64,000 nucleotides of DNA from Companilactobacillus kimchii DSM 13961 = JCM 10707 (GCF_001435445.1 NZ_AZDH01000027.1:124001-188000); one strand, 5' to 3'. Counted from the stretch's first letter, positions 25,699-35,458 are shown. The notes: generated by a model from the sequence alone, not told the origin. Numbers and translations: made by a program.

Positions 25699-26589
25699 TC
25701 AATATCTTTTTTTGTATGAATTAATTTCATTTAAAAAATACAGATAATTGTCGTAACGACTCTGCATTATGTTACCTTCAGCCAATTCTTCCTTAACCTT
25801 ACAGTTGGGTTCATTGACATGACGACACCCTCTGAATTGGCATTCAGGACTATATTCCAAAAACTCTGGAAATAAAGTAGGCAATTCTTCTGGAGCAACA
25901 TTCATTAAATCAATCGATGAAAATCCTGGAGTATCAGCTACCAAACCATCTGCAATATCAAACAACGATACTTGTCTAGTCGTATGTTTACCACGATTCA
26001 AAGTCTGAGAAATGGCTGCTGTGGCCAAACCCAGTTCTGTATCAATATGATTTAGCAAAGTTGACTTACCAGCACCAGACTGGCCCGTAAAGACAGTAAC
26101 TTTTCCCGCAAAGGTTGCCTCTAATTTAGCAACCTGTTGGTCATTGTAACTATCACGATCATCAAAGACTAAATAACCAGCTCGATGATAACCTTCTAAG
26201 GTCTCTTTTAAAGTTTGATACTGTTCATCGTTTAAAAGATCTGATTTTGTCAAATAAATTACTGGTTCAATACCATTATGTTCAATATTGATCAAAATCT
26301 TATCTAATAAATTACTTGAAAAATTTGGTTCTGCCGCTGAAGTAACTACAATAGCTTGATCAATATTTGCTATTGGTGGTCGAACTAAACTATTTTCACG
26401 CGGCAAAATCTCTAGAATATAGCCTAAATCACCTGTCGCATCAAAAGTGACTTTATCACCAACTAAAGGTTTAATCTTACGCTTACGGAAGTTACCTCGT
26501 GCCCTAGTTCTGATTATCTCTTTACTTTCATCGTCAAAAACATCATAAAAACCACTGATTGATTTTATGATTCTTCCTGTTTTTTCCAT
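25699..26589 (-). CDS. rsgA: Small ribosomal subunit biogenesis GTPase RsgA
   Basis: RsgA is a circularly permuted GTPase that checks late 30S assembly. The 296-aa protein has an N-terminal OB fold, the G4 motif YLTKSDL, the P-loop GQSGAGKSTLLNH after it (permuted order), G3 DTPGF, and a C-terminal zinc site CQFRGCRHVNEPNC. It directly follows the PASTA kinase, a conserved pairing. Confidence 0.96.
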   Translation of the reverse strand: MEKTGRIIKSISGFYDVFDDESKEIIRTRARGNFRKRKIKPLVGDKVTFDATGDLGYILEILPRENSLVRPPIANIDQAIVVTSAAEPNFSSNLLDKILINIEHNGIEPVIYLTKSDLLNDEQYQTLKETLEGYHRAGYLVFDDRDSYNDQQVAKLEATFAGKVTVFTGQSGAGKSTLLNHIDTELGLATAAISQTLNRGKHTTRQVSLFDIADGLVADTPGFSSIDLMNVAPEELPTLFPEFLEYSPECQFRGCRHVNEPNCKVKEELAEGNIMQSRYDNYLYFLNEINSYKKRY

Positions 26590-26596
26590 AAATCAC

Positions 26597-28564
26597 CTAT
26601 TTAACTGAACCACCAAGAACGGTCTTGTTATCTCGTTCAACTACATATGATCCAGTTTGTCCATCCTTTAAATTAAAGCTCAATGTTACGGGAGTATCTT
26701 GCGTAATTGTCATCGTCTTATAGACTGTTCCAATGTTATGTGTAGCATCGGAAATATAAATTGTTACACTATTATTTCCACCGGCATCATAAGGAATCGT
26801 AATATCTTTAGTTACAGTACTTGTTGATGAAGAACTACTATCGTTATTACTGTCACTACTATCGCTGTCATCCTTATTTGTACTTGTCGACTTATCAGGA
26901 TCTTTACCTTTAGAGATAACAACTGCCAATGTACCACCCTGATTAATTGTACTATTAGCGGCCGGATTTTGACTAATCAAAAGACCACTCTCAACATCAT
27001 CTGAATATTGATAAGAAACATTCAAACTCAGTCCGGTTTCACTGGCATAATCCTGAATACTCTTCAAGTTATATCCATCAAGATCACGTACTTTGACCAT
27101 CTTAGGTTTAACCGTCTTAATTTTAGCTAAAGTCAAAGTTAAAGACTTATTCTTCGTAACGACTTTTTTACCTTTAGGGATACTTTGCTTTAAAATCGTC
27201 CCAGCTACGTATTCATTTGTGGCTTTGTATTCAATCTTGACTTTAAAGCCCCGTTTCTTCAGATTATCAGAAACGTCCTCATACTGTTTACCAACCAATT
27301 TTGGCATCTTGTAGTATGTGGCTCCTAGGCTAACAACCAAATTGACTTGTGCGCTATTTTTCAATTTTAGACCTTTAGCAGGAATTGATTTAATAACGTG
27401 ACCTGCTTCAACATCGTCATCATTTTCTCTAGACAGATCCCCAACTTGAAGATTAGAGCTCTTTAACATGACAGTCGCCTGTTTAACAGTCAAATTATAC
27501 AAATCTGGTACTGTTGTCTCTTGATTGCTCTTGATGACCATTGCAATGACAAATAAAATCAAAATCAACGGAACAAGTGACGCTAACAAAATTATTTTTC
27601 TTTTTTTACTTAATTTCTTTGTTTGGTGTTTAGGAACCGGCGTATCATCATCAGTATCAGTCAACGGTTCCATCACACGTGTTTCTTCTAAATTATTGAT
27701 TGGGGTCGGTATAAATTTTGGTTCATCAGCACGTTCAGGCATCAAACAAGTATTCAGATCATCACACATTTCTCTAACTGATTGATAGCGTTGATCTGGA
27801 TCCTTAGCTGTAGCTTTCAAAACGGCGTTCTCCAGTGGTTGCGGAATATCAGGGTCAATCTTACGTAAGTCCGGCATATCTTCTTTAGAATGCTTCAGAG
27901 CGACCGTTACCGCTGTATCTCCTGTGAAGGGAACATGTTTAGTTAATAACTCGAACAAAATGATCCCCAAAGCATAAATATCCGACAAAACTGTAGCCGA
28001 ACGACCTTTGATCTGTTCTGGCGACATGTAATGCACTGAACCCAAAAGCGAATTAGTTCTGGTAATTGAACGTTCGCTCAAAGCTAGAGCTATTCCGAAA
28101 TCAGAAACTTTAACTTGTATTGGATCCTTAGATTCATCCACCAAAATATTTTCTGGTTTTAAATCACGATGAATAATTCCATGCTCATGTGCATCTGAAA
28201 CAGCCATACAGATCTGTTTCATAATATCGACCACTTCATGATAAGGAATTGGGAAATGTGTTCTTATATACTTCTTAAGATTCGGACCATCAACATACTC
28301 TATAACAATATATTGAACGCCCTTATCATTTCCGACATCTAGGACATTTACGATATTAGGATTGGAGAGCCCACTAGTTGCTTTAGCTTCACGAGCAAAT
28401 CTTCTTTTGACAGATTCATCATCCTGAAGATCATATCTCAAAGCCTTTACGGCAACCTTTCGATTTAAAAGCGTGTCATTAGCCAAATAAACATTGGCCA
28501 TTCCACCTTCGCCAAGTGTACCTAGAATCTCATAACGACCATCTACTAGGTAACCCTTCTCCAT
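26597..28564 (-). CDS. pknB: PASTA-domain serine/threonine protein kinase
   Basis: This is a membrane Ser/Thr kinase that senses cell-wall fragments. The 655-aa protein has GEGGMANVY, AVKALR (catalytic Lys), HRDLKPENI and SDFGIA in the N-terminal kinase domain. One transmembrane helix (KIILLASLVPLILILFVIAM, about residues 325-345) is followed by three PASTA repeats (starting VPDLYNL, MPKLVGK, MVKVRDLDG). A Ser/Asp/Asn-rich linker leads to a C-terminal beta domain. It abuts stp, its cognate phosphatase. Confidence 0.95.
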   Translation of the reverse strand: MEKGYLVDGRYEILGTLGEGGMANVYLANDTLLNRKVAVKALRYDLQDDESVKRRFAREAKATSGLSNPNIVNVLDVGNDKGVQYIVIEYVDGPNLKKYIRTHFPIPYHEVVDIMKQICMAVSDAHEHGIIHRDLKPENILVDESKDPIQVKVSDFGIALALSERSITRTNSLLGSVHYMSPEQIKGRSATVLSDIYALGIILFELLTKHVPFTGDTAVTVALKHSKEDMPDLRKIDPDIPQPLENAVLKATAKDPDQRYQSVREMCDDLNTCLMPERADEPKFIPTPINNLEETRVMEPLTDTDDDTPVPKHQTKKLSKKRKIILLASLVPLILILFVIAMVIKSNQETTVPDLYNLTVKQATVMLKSSNLQVGDLSRENDDDVEAGHVIKSIPAKGLKLKNSAQVNLVVSLGATYYKMPKLVGKQYEDVSDNLKKRGFKVKIEYKATNEYVAGTILKQSIPKGKKVVTKNKSLTLTLAKIKTVKPKMVKVRDLDGYNLKSIQDYASETGLSLNVSYQYSDDVESGLLISQNPAANSTINQGGTLAVVISKGKDPDKSTSTNKDDSDSSDSNNDSSSSSTSTVTKDITIPYDAGGNNSVTIYISDATHNIGTVYKTMTITQDTPVTLSFNLKDGQTGSYVVERDNKTVLGGSVK

Positions 28565-29311
28565 TTAATGCTTACCTCCGTCTTCATTTGTAGAAAAGAG
28601 CAAGGCGGTAATATTATCTCTTCCCCCGGCGGTATTAGCTTTATCAATCAAAAGATGACACTTAGCTTCTAAGCTTAATTCTTGAGCCAAAATATCTTTA
28701 ATTTCATTCTCAGGAACCATATTAGTTAATCCATCTGTGCACAACAAAATAATTGAATCAGGTACTAAATCGAAGTCTTTTACCCGTGGTTGAACAGTTT
28801 GTGAAACACCCAAAGTTTGAGTAATAATATTTTTCTGTGGATGATTCTCAGCCTCTTCAGGACTAATCTGGCCCGTTTCTAACAATTCATGAACTAGTGA
28901 GTGATCTACACTCAATTGCTTTAATTCATCATTTGTATAAATATAGCATCGTGAATCGCCAACATTGACGACCATCATTTTCTTGTCAATAAAGAAAACG
29001 CCGACCATAGTTGTTCCCATACCGTTTAAATCATCAAATTGATTAGAAACAGAAACAATTCGATCATTTTCTTTACTTAACTCCCTAATGATCCATTCAC
29101 GCAATTCGGCAATATTATCGACTTCGGACTCTTCAAAATTATGTCCCAAATGTGAGACTGCCATATCTGAAGCAACATCCCCGCCGCGGTGTCCGCCCAT
29201 ACCATCAGCTACAATGCCAAAAACAATATTCTTTTTATTCTTGAAAACATTGACGTAATCTTGATTATTTTCTCTGAGTTTTCCAACATCAGTTAATAAC
29301 GCATACTTCAT
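28565..29311 (-). CDS. stp: PP2C-family protein phosphatase Stp
   Basis: Stp reverses phosphorylation by the adjacent kinase. The 248-aa PPM phosphatase has DVGKLRENNQD, the metal motif ADGMGGHRGGDVAS near residue 36, NVGDSRCYIY and the C-terminal GGRDNIT. ATG 29311 is chosen for the GGTAAGG upstream and for the conserved start MKYALLTDVG. Its TAA is immediately followed by the kinase ATG. Confidence 0.95.
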   Translation of the reverse strand: MKYALLTDVGKLRENNQDYVNVFKNKKNIVFGIVADGMGGHRGGDVASDMAVSHLGHNFEESEVDNIAELREWIIRELSKENDRIVSVSNQFDDLNGMGTTMVGVFFIDKKMMVVNVGDSRCYIYTNDELKQLSVDHSLVHELLETGQISPEEAENHPQKNIITQTLGVSQTVQPRVKDFDLVPDSIILLCTDGLTNMVPENEIKDILAQELSLEAKCHLLIDKANTAGGRDNITALLFSTNEDGGKH

Positions 29312-29330
29312 TAGTCTCAACCTTACCTCT

Positions 29331-30653
29331 TTAGTTTTTTCTAACAAACGCTGCTATAAAGAATCCATCTGTAAAGTAATCACTTGGGAAGATTTTTAAC
29401 ATTCCATGAGTCATTGATCCATCCAAAGCAGGATCATGTTTAACTGGAATTAAATCAAAGTTCAAATGTTTATCAAGGAATTTCTTTACAACTAGTTCAT
29501 TTTCTTCATCATCAAAAGTACAAGTACTGAAAACTAATTTCCCGTTAACTTCTAGTAAATCTACCATGCTATCGAGAATTTCTAGTTGAACACGTTGCAA
29601 ATTCTTTAAATCTTCTTCTTTACGGAAGTATCTTAATTCTGGTTTTCTACGAATTAAACCAAGTCCAGAACATGGAGCATCGACCAAAATACGATCAAAT
29701 TTAGTATTCAAAACATCCTTAGCTTTACGAGCATCGACTGCTCCGGTGCTGATAAGGTCACCATAACCCATTCTTTCACCATTCTCACGAACTAACTTAG
29801 TCTTATGTTTGTGAATATCTAAGGCAAAGACTTCTCCATCTTTTAAGTAACTAGCAATATGCGTTGTCTTGCCACCAGGAGCTGAACAGGCATCTAGTAC
29901 TTTACTGTTAGGTTGAACATCAAGTGCTGGAGCAACTAACATTGAACTTTCATCTTGAATAGTGTACAAACCATCACGGAATTCTTGTGTGTTGACTAAA
30001 TTACCACTCTTACAGATTAAACCAACTGAAGAAATCTTGCTGGGATGAACATCAAAACCTTGTTTATCCAAAGCTTCTTGTAAATCTTTAACCGTTGTTT
30101 TATTAGTATTCACACGAATAGAAACGTGTGATGGTTGATTGATTGAACTAAGGATCTCTTTAGTTTTGTCAAGTCCTTGTTGGTCAATAAAGAGGTCAAC
30201 TAACCAGCGGGGAATACTGTTACGTAAACTCAAATCATAAACAGAATTGCTCTTAGGTAATTCCTTATAACCATGTCGTTGATAATTTCTTAGAACTGCA
30301 TTAACCAAATTACCAGCCCCACGACCAGCTTTTTGTTTAGCAATCTCAGTTGACTCATTTAAGACAGCATGATCAGGAATTTTATCTAAGAAGTGCAATT
30401 GATATACAGCACTCATCAATAAAAGATCTAACCACAATTCAACTTTTTTATCTTGCAAATATGGCTTCAATTCATATTCCAAAACATATTTATTTTGAAT
30501 AACACCATAGATAATATTTGTCATTAAACGACTATCGGCGTCTGACATATCAGAATCTTTCAATAAATTACTGATTTCAATATTTGAATAGGCCTTATTT
30601 TGGAAAACCTTTGTTAAAGCGATCACTGCTAATTCACGTGGATTATTTTTCAT
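29331..30653 (-). CDS. rsmB: 16S rRNA (cytosine-967-C5)-methyltransferase
   Basis: RsmB methylates C967 of 16S rRNA. The 440-aa protein has an N-terminal NusB-like RNA-binding domain (residues 1-135), a SAM motif VLDACSAPGGKTTHIA, the proline-cysteine site VDAPCSGLG and the catalytic cysteine in VFSTCTF. It overlaps fmt by 11 nt. Confidence 0.96.
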   Translation of the reverse strand: MKNNPRELAVIALTKVFQNKAYSNIEISNLLKDSDMSDADSRLMTNIIYGVIQNKYVLEYELKPYLQDKKVELWLDLLLMSAVYQLHFLDKIPDHAVLNESTEIAKQKAGRGAGNLVNAVLRNYQRHGYKELPKSNSVYDLSLRNSIPRWLVDLFIDQQGLDKTKEILSSINQPSHVSIRVNTNKTTVKDLQEALDKQGFDVHPSKISSVGLICKSGNLVNTQEFRDGLYTIQDESSMLVAPALDVQPNSKVLDACSAPGGKTTHIASYLKDGEVFALDIHKHKTKLVRENGERMGYGDLISTGAVDARKAKDVLNTKFDRILVDAPCSGLGLIRRKPELRYFRKEEDLKNLQRVQLEILDSMVDLLEVNGKLVFSTCTFDDEENELVVKKFLDKHLNFDLIPVKHDPALDGSMTHGMLKIFPSDYFTDGFFIAAFVRKN

Positions 30654-31593
30654 CTATTACTTGTTGTCCTTTTTCTAGATCTTTGCCCAAACCATTCATG
30701 TAGTTGGCAATATCCATAATTTTTTTACCGGCTGGTTGAATCTTTTTAATTGAAACGCCTTGTCCATCACCGGCAACGATAACTAAACGTTTCTTACCTA
30801 AGTCATAAACACTGCCTACAGGTAAATCAGAATTGATTTCTTCAACTTCCGTCTTATAAAGCTTAGTTCTTTGACCATTAAGCATCATCCAAGCACCAGG
30901 ATCAGGGCTTAAAGCTCTGATTTGATTAAAGACAGCTTCGGCCGGTTGTGTGAAATCAATATGTTCTTGTTCTTTAGAAATATTTGGTGAGAAAACTACC
31001 TTATCAGGATCTTGTTGAATAGGTTGAATGTCGCCACTCAAAATCTTAGGAATAGTATCAAGCAATAATTCACGACCAACAATAGCCAATTTTTCAAATA
31101 AACTACCATTATCATCGTCGTTTTCAATTGGTAACTTTTCTTGGCTGATAATATCACCAGCATCCATTCCTTTAACCATATACATGATAGTAATTCCTGT
31201 TTCTTTATCACCATTAAGCAATGACCATTGAATAGGAGCGCCGCCACGATACTTAGGTAGCAAGGAACCATGCACATTAATAGCTGCTACCTTGGCTGAA
31301 TTCAAGAAAGAAGTTGGTAAGAATTGACCATAAGCTGCTGTAATTATCAAATCAGCCTGTAGTGCCTTCAACTCTTCAACTTCAGAACTCCCTGGTAACT
31401 TAGCTGGTTGATAGAGTTTAATATTCTCCTCTTCAGCAATTAACTTTACAGGGCTCTTTTGTAATTTTTGTTTACGACCAACCGGTTTATCTGGTTGAGT
31501 CACTGCAGCAATTACATCATAGCCTTCTTTTAGAAGTCCTTTTAAAACTGTTGCAGAAAATTCCGGTGTTCCTAAAAATATAACTTTTGTCAT
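30643..31593 (-). CDS. fmt: Methionyl-tRNA formyltransferase
   Basis: Fmt formylates initiator Met-tRNA. The 316-aa protein starts VIFLGTPEFSA, has the formyl-folate site NVHGSLLPKYRGGAPI near residue 108 with the essential Asp in GMDAGDI, and a C-terminal tRNA-binding domain. Overlap with rsmB indicates translational coupling. Confidence 0.96.
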   Translation of the reverse strand: MTKVIFLGTPEFSATVLKGLLKEGYDVIAAVTQPDKPVGRKQKLQKSPVKLIAEEENIKLYQPAKLPGSSEVEELKALQADLIITAAYGQFLPTSFLNSAKVAAINVHGSLLPKYRGGAPIQWSLLNGDKETGITIMYMVKGMDAGDIISQEKLPIENDDDNGSLFEKLAIVGRELLLDTIPKILSGDIQPIQQDPDKVVFSPNISKEQEHIDFTQPAEAVFNQIRALSPDPGAWMMLNGQRTKLYKTEVEEINSDLPVGSVYDLGKKRLVIVAGDGQGVSIKKIQPAGKKIMDIANYMNGLGKDLEKGQQVIDEK

Positions 31594-31603
31594 TCAATCA
31601 CCT

Positions 31604-34012
31604 TTAATCTATATGTTGTGGTTCATTATCAATTGCAATCGTAAAACCCTTTTTTGCATCAGCTTGGGTCTCATTTAAAATTTCTAGTAATTTTTGATGC
31701 AATTGAGGTTCATGTTTATATTTTACAATAATTTGATAATAATATTTGTTTTGTTTACGTGAAATCATCGTTGGACTAGGTCCTAATAAGATGGCATCCT
31801 TTGACAGCGACGTTTCAAGCTGCTTTTTTAGCCAATAACTTTGTTTTAAAGTTTGCCCTTCATCCTTATTGGCTACGCTGATCAAGGTCGTGAAATAGTA
31901 TGGTGTGTAATTAGCCTGATGTCTGATATACATTTCTTGTTTAAAGAAAGTCTCATAATCTTGCTTAGCAGCATCCTTAATCGCATAGTGATCTGGATTA
32001 AAAGTCTGGATCACGACATGACCAGTTTTATCGGCTCGACCTGCACGACCACTCACTTGAGTTAGCAATTGGAAGGTTCGTTCACTAGCCCTAAAATCAG
32101 CCAAACTCAATGTTGTATCAGCATTGATCACCCCAACTAAAGTGACATCGGGAAAATCTAATCCTTTGGCAATCATCTGTGTTCCCAATAATATATCAGC
32201 CTGATGTTGACCAAATTTTTGCAAAATTTTGGCGTGTGAACCTTTACGACGCGTTGTATCAACATCCATTCTTAAAACACGTGCTTCAGGGAAGAGTGTA
32301 TTCAATTGTTGTTCAATGTTTTGCGTTCCGGTACCATAGAAGCCAATTTTCTTACTTTTACAATTAGGACAAACCCGTGGCACGGGTTCTTCATGTCCAC
32401 AATAATGGCACTTCATTTTACCCAGATCTTTATGGTATGTCAGTGAAACATCACAATTAGGACACTTCAGTACAAAACCACACTCCCGACACATCATAAA
32501 TGAAGAATAACCTCGACGATTTAATAAAACAATTGCCTGCTCATGTCTTTGAAGTGTTGTCTGTAAGCCTTCTTTTAAAGCTGGGGAAAAATCACCCTTA
32601 GTTGCTGAATTCTCGGCATCCCGCATATCCACAATTTGTACATGGGGTAAATTTTGATTATTGATTCGTTTTTTCATCCGAATTAATCTGTAAACACCCT
32701 TTTCGGCTCGTGCCCGCGATTCTAAAGATGGGGTCGCACTTCCTAAAACAACTGGGCAATGATTCATCTGGGCACGCCACAAAGCTACATCACGTGCATT
32801 ATAACGAGGATTGTCATCTTGCTTATAACTGGCCTCATGCTCCTCATCAATTATGATCAGGCCTATTTTATTCAAAGGTGCAAAAACAGCACTTCTAGCA
32901 CCAACAACTACTTTAACATCGTGATTTTCAATTCGAGTCCACTCATCATATCGCTCACCACTTGACAAACCACTATGTAACACGGCGACTTGATTGCCAA
33001 AACGACCAACAACTCGATTGACCATTTGCGGAGTCAAAGAGATTTCTGGTACGAGCATCAAAGCCGTTTTATCCTGTTGCAAGGCTTTCTCAATTGTCTG
33101 TAAATAAACTTCAGTCTTACCACTACCAGTAACACCTTCAACTAGAAAAGTTTGTGGCGTCTCGCTTTGAATAGCATCACTAATTTCAGACACAGCAACT
33201 CGTTGTTCTTCTGTTAATTTGAGTTTAGTCGTTTTTTCAGGATCAATTCCAACTGGCTTACGTAGTTTAGTAACTTCAGTTATTTGCAACAATTGATTTT
33301 TTTCGGCTGTTTTAATGGCTGAACGTGAAATTCCAAACTCTTTTTGCAAGACATTTAATTCGACTGGCAACTCTTCCAAATGATGTGCTAAAAAATCTAG
33401 CAATTTGATCTGTGACTTGGCATTGGCACGTAATTTACTTTTAGCTTCATGTAACTGAATAACGTTCAAATTTGTCGTCACTGCTTGTCGTTTAATTTGT
33501 AAAGCTTGATTCTCAACAACATATTGAATATCAATTTTATTATTCTGACGTAATTTATTAATTAATCTAATCGTGGCATCATCTAGTTGATTAGTAATTT
33601 CCAATGTTTCCTTGCCATCTAAGAGTGTCTGAACTTCAGTATCCTCATTATCCAAAGGAATAACATACTGTTTATACTTTGCCCTCATGACACTAGGAAG
33701 CATCGTTTGTAGACATGAAATTTGAAATGAGTATGTTCGATCGGCTAACCAGTATGATAATTGCAACATCTCATCTGATAAAACCGGCTTCAAATCAATC
33801 ACTCTTGAAATAGGCTTTAATTTACCTTGAAAGTCACTTGTTGCCTTGACCTGCATAACAAAACCTTGGATTTTTCTTTTTCCACGGCCAAATGGTACTT
33901 CAACTCGCATTCCCGGTACAACAACGTCTGACAAAGAATCGGGTATCAAATATTCAAATGGTCGATTAGTTTGCATAGTAGGTACATCTACAATTATCTC
34001 TGCTACTGCCAT
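31604..34012 (-). CDS. priA: Primosomal protein N' (replication restart helicase)
   Basis: PriA reloads the replisome at collapsed forks. The 802-aa protein has an N-terminal DNA-binding domain, Walker A GVTGSGKTEVY, DEEH box (IIDEEHEASYK), and zinc-binding cysteines in CRECGFVLKCPNCD, CHYCG and CPNC. The start at 34012 (MAVAEIIVDVPTMQ) has GGGTGG upstream; the frame is open 15 codons further without similarity. No coaBC gene lies between rpoZ and priA, unlike in Bacillus. Confidence 0.96.
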   Translation of the reverse strand: MAVAEIIVDVPTMQTNRPFEYLIPDSLSDVVVPGMRVEVPFGRGKRKIQGFVMQVKATSDFQGKLKPISRVIDLKPVLSDEMLQLSYWLADRTYSFQISCLQTMLPSVMRAKYKQYVIPLDNEDTEVQTLLDGKETLEITNQLDDATIRLINKLRQNNKIDIQYVVENQALQIKRQAVTTNLNVIQLHEAKSKLRANAKSQIKLLDFLAHHLEELPVELNVLQKEFGISRSAIKTAEKNQLLQITEVTKLRKPVGIDPEKTTKLKLTEEQRVAVSEISDAIQSETPQTFLVEGVTGSGKTEVYLQTIEKALQQDKTALMLVPEISLTPQMVNRVVGRFGNQVAVLHSGLSSGERYDEWTRIENHDVKVVVGARSAVFAPLNKIGLIIIDEEHEASYKQDDNPRYNARDVALWRAQMNHCPVVLGSATPSLESRARAEKGVYRLIRMKKRINNQNLPHVQIVDMRDAENSATKGDFSPALKEGLQTTLQRHEQAIVLLNRRGYSSFMMCRECGFVLKCPNCDVSLTYHKDLGKMKCHYCGHEEPVPRVCPNCKSKKIGFYGTGTQNIEQQLNTLFPEARVLRMDVDTTRRKGSHAKILQKFGQHQADILLGTQMIAKGLDFPDVTLVGVINADTTLSLADFRASERTFQLLTQVSGRAGRADKTGHVVIQTFNPDHYAIKDAAKQDYETFFKQEMYIRHQANYTPYYFTTLISVANKDEGQTLKQSYWLKKQLETSLSKDAILLGPSPTMISRKQNKYYYQIIVKYKHEPQLHQKLLEILNETQADAKKGFTIAIDNEPQHID

Positions 34013-34044
34013 AAAAACCACCCAGTAAATAGATTTTTTAAATA

Positions 34045-34079
34045 AAAAAGCCTCCACTAATTCAACAATCAGTGAAGGA
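34045..34079 (-). terminator. Hairpin terminator between rpoZ and priA
   Basis: CCTTCACTGATT/AATTAGTGGAGG form a 12-bp stem, followed by CTTTTTTATT on the minus strand, 5 nt after the rpoZ stop. Read-through would be needed for gmk-rpoZ to feed priA. Confidence 0.85.
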
Positions 34080-34084
34080 ATGGT

Positions 34085-34342
34085 TTATTCGTCGTCTTCT
34101 TTTTTCTCTTCTTCAATCTTTTCAGCTTCTTTTTCAAGAAGAATTGAATTAGGATCAATTTCGATTTTATCGTCAGCAATTTCTTCAAATGCACGACCAA
34201 CAGTTCTTGGTGATTCATATTTGTTCAATAATTCAATATCACCATTTTCTAATTGGTGAGCACGCTTTGCGGCTAGAACTGCCAATGAGTATCGAGAATC
34301 AACTCGATCTAAAAGTTTATCAATTGATGGATAAATAATCAT
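34085..34342 (-). CDS. rpoZ: DNA-directed RNA polymerase omega subunit
   Basis: Omega stabilises beta-prime in RNA polymerase. The 85-aa protein has [25 protein letters not shown] and a Glu/Lys/Asp-rich acidic tail typical of lactic acid bacteria. It follows gmk by 4 nt. Confidence 0.96.
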   Translation of the reverse strand: MIIYPSIDKLLDRVDSRYSLAVLAAKRAHQLENGDIELLNKYESPRTVGRAFEEIADDKIEIDPNSILLEKEAEKIEEEKKEDDE

Positions 34343-34346
34343 ATTA

Positions 34347-34958
34347 TCAATCTCCTATTATCTTTTTGTATTTATCAATTACGCGTGGCACTCTCAAGTG
34401 TTCGGCTCTAATTATACCTTCAATTTTTTCGACTGCATTAGGTATTTTATCATTTACGACGGCATAGTCATAGCTTGTCATCATTTCAATTTCCTTTTTA
34501 GCCTGAACCATACGCTTGTCGATTGTTTTTTCATCATCTGTACCTCGATGAGTAATACGATCTCGTAAGCTAGTTAAATCAGGTGGTGTAAGGAAGATAA
34601 AGACACCATCAGGCATCTTTTCACGAACCTGCATTGCACCATTCACTTCAATTTCCAATAAGACATCAATCCCAGCATCAAGCTTTTGATTAACGTACTT
34701 TAATGGTGTTCCATAATAATGATCGACATACTTAGCATATTCAAGCATACCACCATTGTTTATTTCTTCTTCAAATTCTTCATTTGTTCGGAAATAGTAA
34801 TCGACTCCATCGACTTCTCCAGGACGCATTTGACGAGTAGTCATTGAGACAGAATAATCAAATTTGATTGATGAATTCTTAAGCATAGCTTTTCTAACAG
34901 TTCCTTTACCTACTCCAGATGGACCTGATAAAACGATTAACATTCCCCTTGTTGACAT
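34347..34958 (-). CDS. gmk: Guanylate kinase
   Basis: Gmk makes GDP from GMP. The 203-aa protein has the P-loop [12 protein letters not shown] at residues 9-20, the GMP-binding [17 protein letters not shown] region and [12 protein letters not shown]. First gene of the gmk-rpoZ pair, divergent from the LexA-operated gene at 35138. Confidence 0.96.
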   Translation of the reverse strand: MSTRGMLIVLSGPSGVGKGTVRKAMLKNSSIKFDYSVSMTTRQMRPGEVDGVDYYFRTNEEFEEEINNGGMLEYAKYVDHYYGTPLKYVNQKLDAGIDVLLEIEVNGAMQVREKMPDGVFIFLTPPDLTSLRDRITHRGTDDEKTIDKRMVQAKKEIEMMTSYDYAVVNDKIPNAVEKIEGIIRAEHLRVPRVIDKYKKIIGD

Positions 34959-35076
34959 AATTAAGTTATCCCTACTATCTATATAATATGGTATCTATCA
35001 TGCAATAAAATCGTTTGATTTTCAAGGCTTTCCGACTTGTCAATACAAAAATTACCAAAGAAATAAAAAAATAGAG

Positions 35077-35105
35077 TTGCTCTTTCGAACAAAGGTTCGT
35101 ATAAT
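35077..35105 (+). promoter_or_regulatory. Promoter of the SOS-type small gene
   Basis: TTGCTC (35077-35082) and a perfect TATAAT (35100-35105) are 17 bp apart. The spacer is almost entirely filled by a perfect LexA operator, so repressor binding and polymerase binding should exclude each other. The start site is near 35112. Confidence 0.75.
35086..35099. promoter_or_regulatory. LexA operator 1 (perfect palindrome)
   Basis: CGAACAAAGGTTCG matches CGAACNNNNGTTCG at every fixed position and lies between the -35 and -10 of the promoter for the gene at 35138. Confidence 0.92.
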
Positions 35106-35112
35106 GAAGACA

Positions 35113-35126
35113 CAAACAAGTGTTCG
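35113..35126. promoter_or_regulatory. LexA operator 2 (one mismatch)
   Basis: CAAACAAGTGTTCG differs from the palindromic consensus by one base. It starts at the predicted transcription start and ends at the ribosome site. It is centred 27 bp from operator 1, between two and three helical turns. Confidence 0.75.
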
Positions 35127-35137
35127 GGGGTTTAAAA

Positions 35138-35458
35138 ATGCAAGCAAAACAAGCATACAATCATTTCACTACAAATCTAATCAACCATACCGCTAATTTT
35201 ATTAATAATAACTTTGATTTTAATATTGAAAGTAATCAGAATCTTCAAATTAAACAAATGCCTTTTATGCAAATAGAGCTTTTCGCAGAACAGAGTTTTC
35301 AAAGACATTATTCTGTCGTTATTACAATGTTAAACGATGAACAGTTCCAAGGCAAATTTATTTCACAAGTTAATAAAAATAAATATGTATTTAAGATGAA
35401 TTCGGCCTTCTTTAAAATTGCAATGCTCGACCAAATCAAGTCAATCAACCTAGTCTAA
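35138..35458 (+). CDS. LexA-operated small protein, possibly YolD-like
   Basis: This 106-aa soluble protein has no signal or membrane segment. The N-terminal third is helical and Asn-rich (MQAKQAYNHFTTNLINH). The C-terminal half has alternating hydrophobic strands: HYSVVITMLNDEQFQGKF, NKNKYVFKMN, KIAMLDQIKSINLV. That strand pattern, with a closing I-x-x-I motif, resembles YolD-like proteins that accompany Y-family polymerases; this is a weak by-eye match. No polymerase gene is adjacent. ATG 35138 follows GGGGG by 7 nt. Two LexA operators predict tight SOS control. Its 3' end overlaps recN tail-to-tail by 9 nt. Confidence 0.8.
   Translation: MQAKQAYNHFTTNLINHTANFINNNFDFNIESNQNLQIKQMPFMQIELFAEQSFQRHYSVVITMLNDEQFQGKFISQVNKNKYVFKMNSAFFKIAMLDQIKSINLV

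Noticed and set aside
27093-27785. Plus-strand open frames inside the PASTA kinase gene
   Set aside because: They mirror the kinase codons, have no ribosome sites and look like shadow frames.
35120-35137. Upstream GTG start adding six residues to the SOS-type protein
   Set aside because: This codon lies inside LexA operator 2 and would remove the GGGGG ribosome site from the leader. ATG 35138 is better placed.
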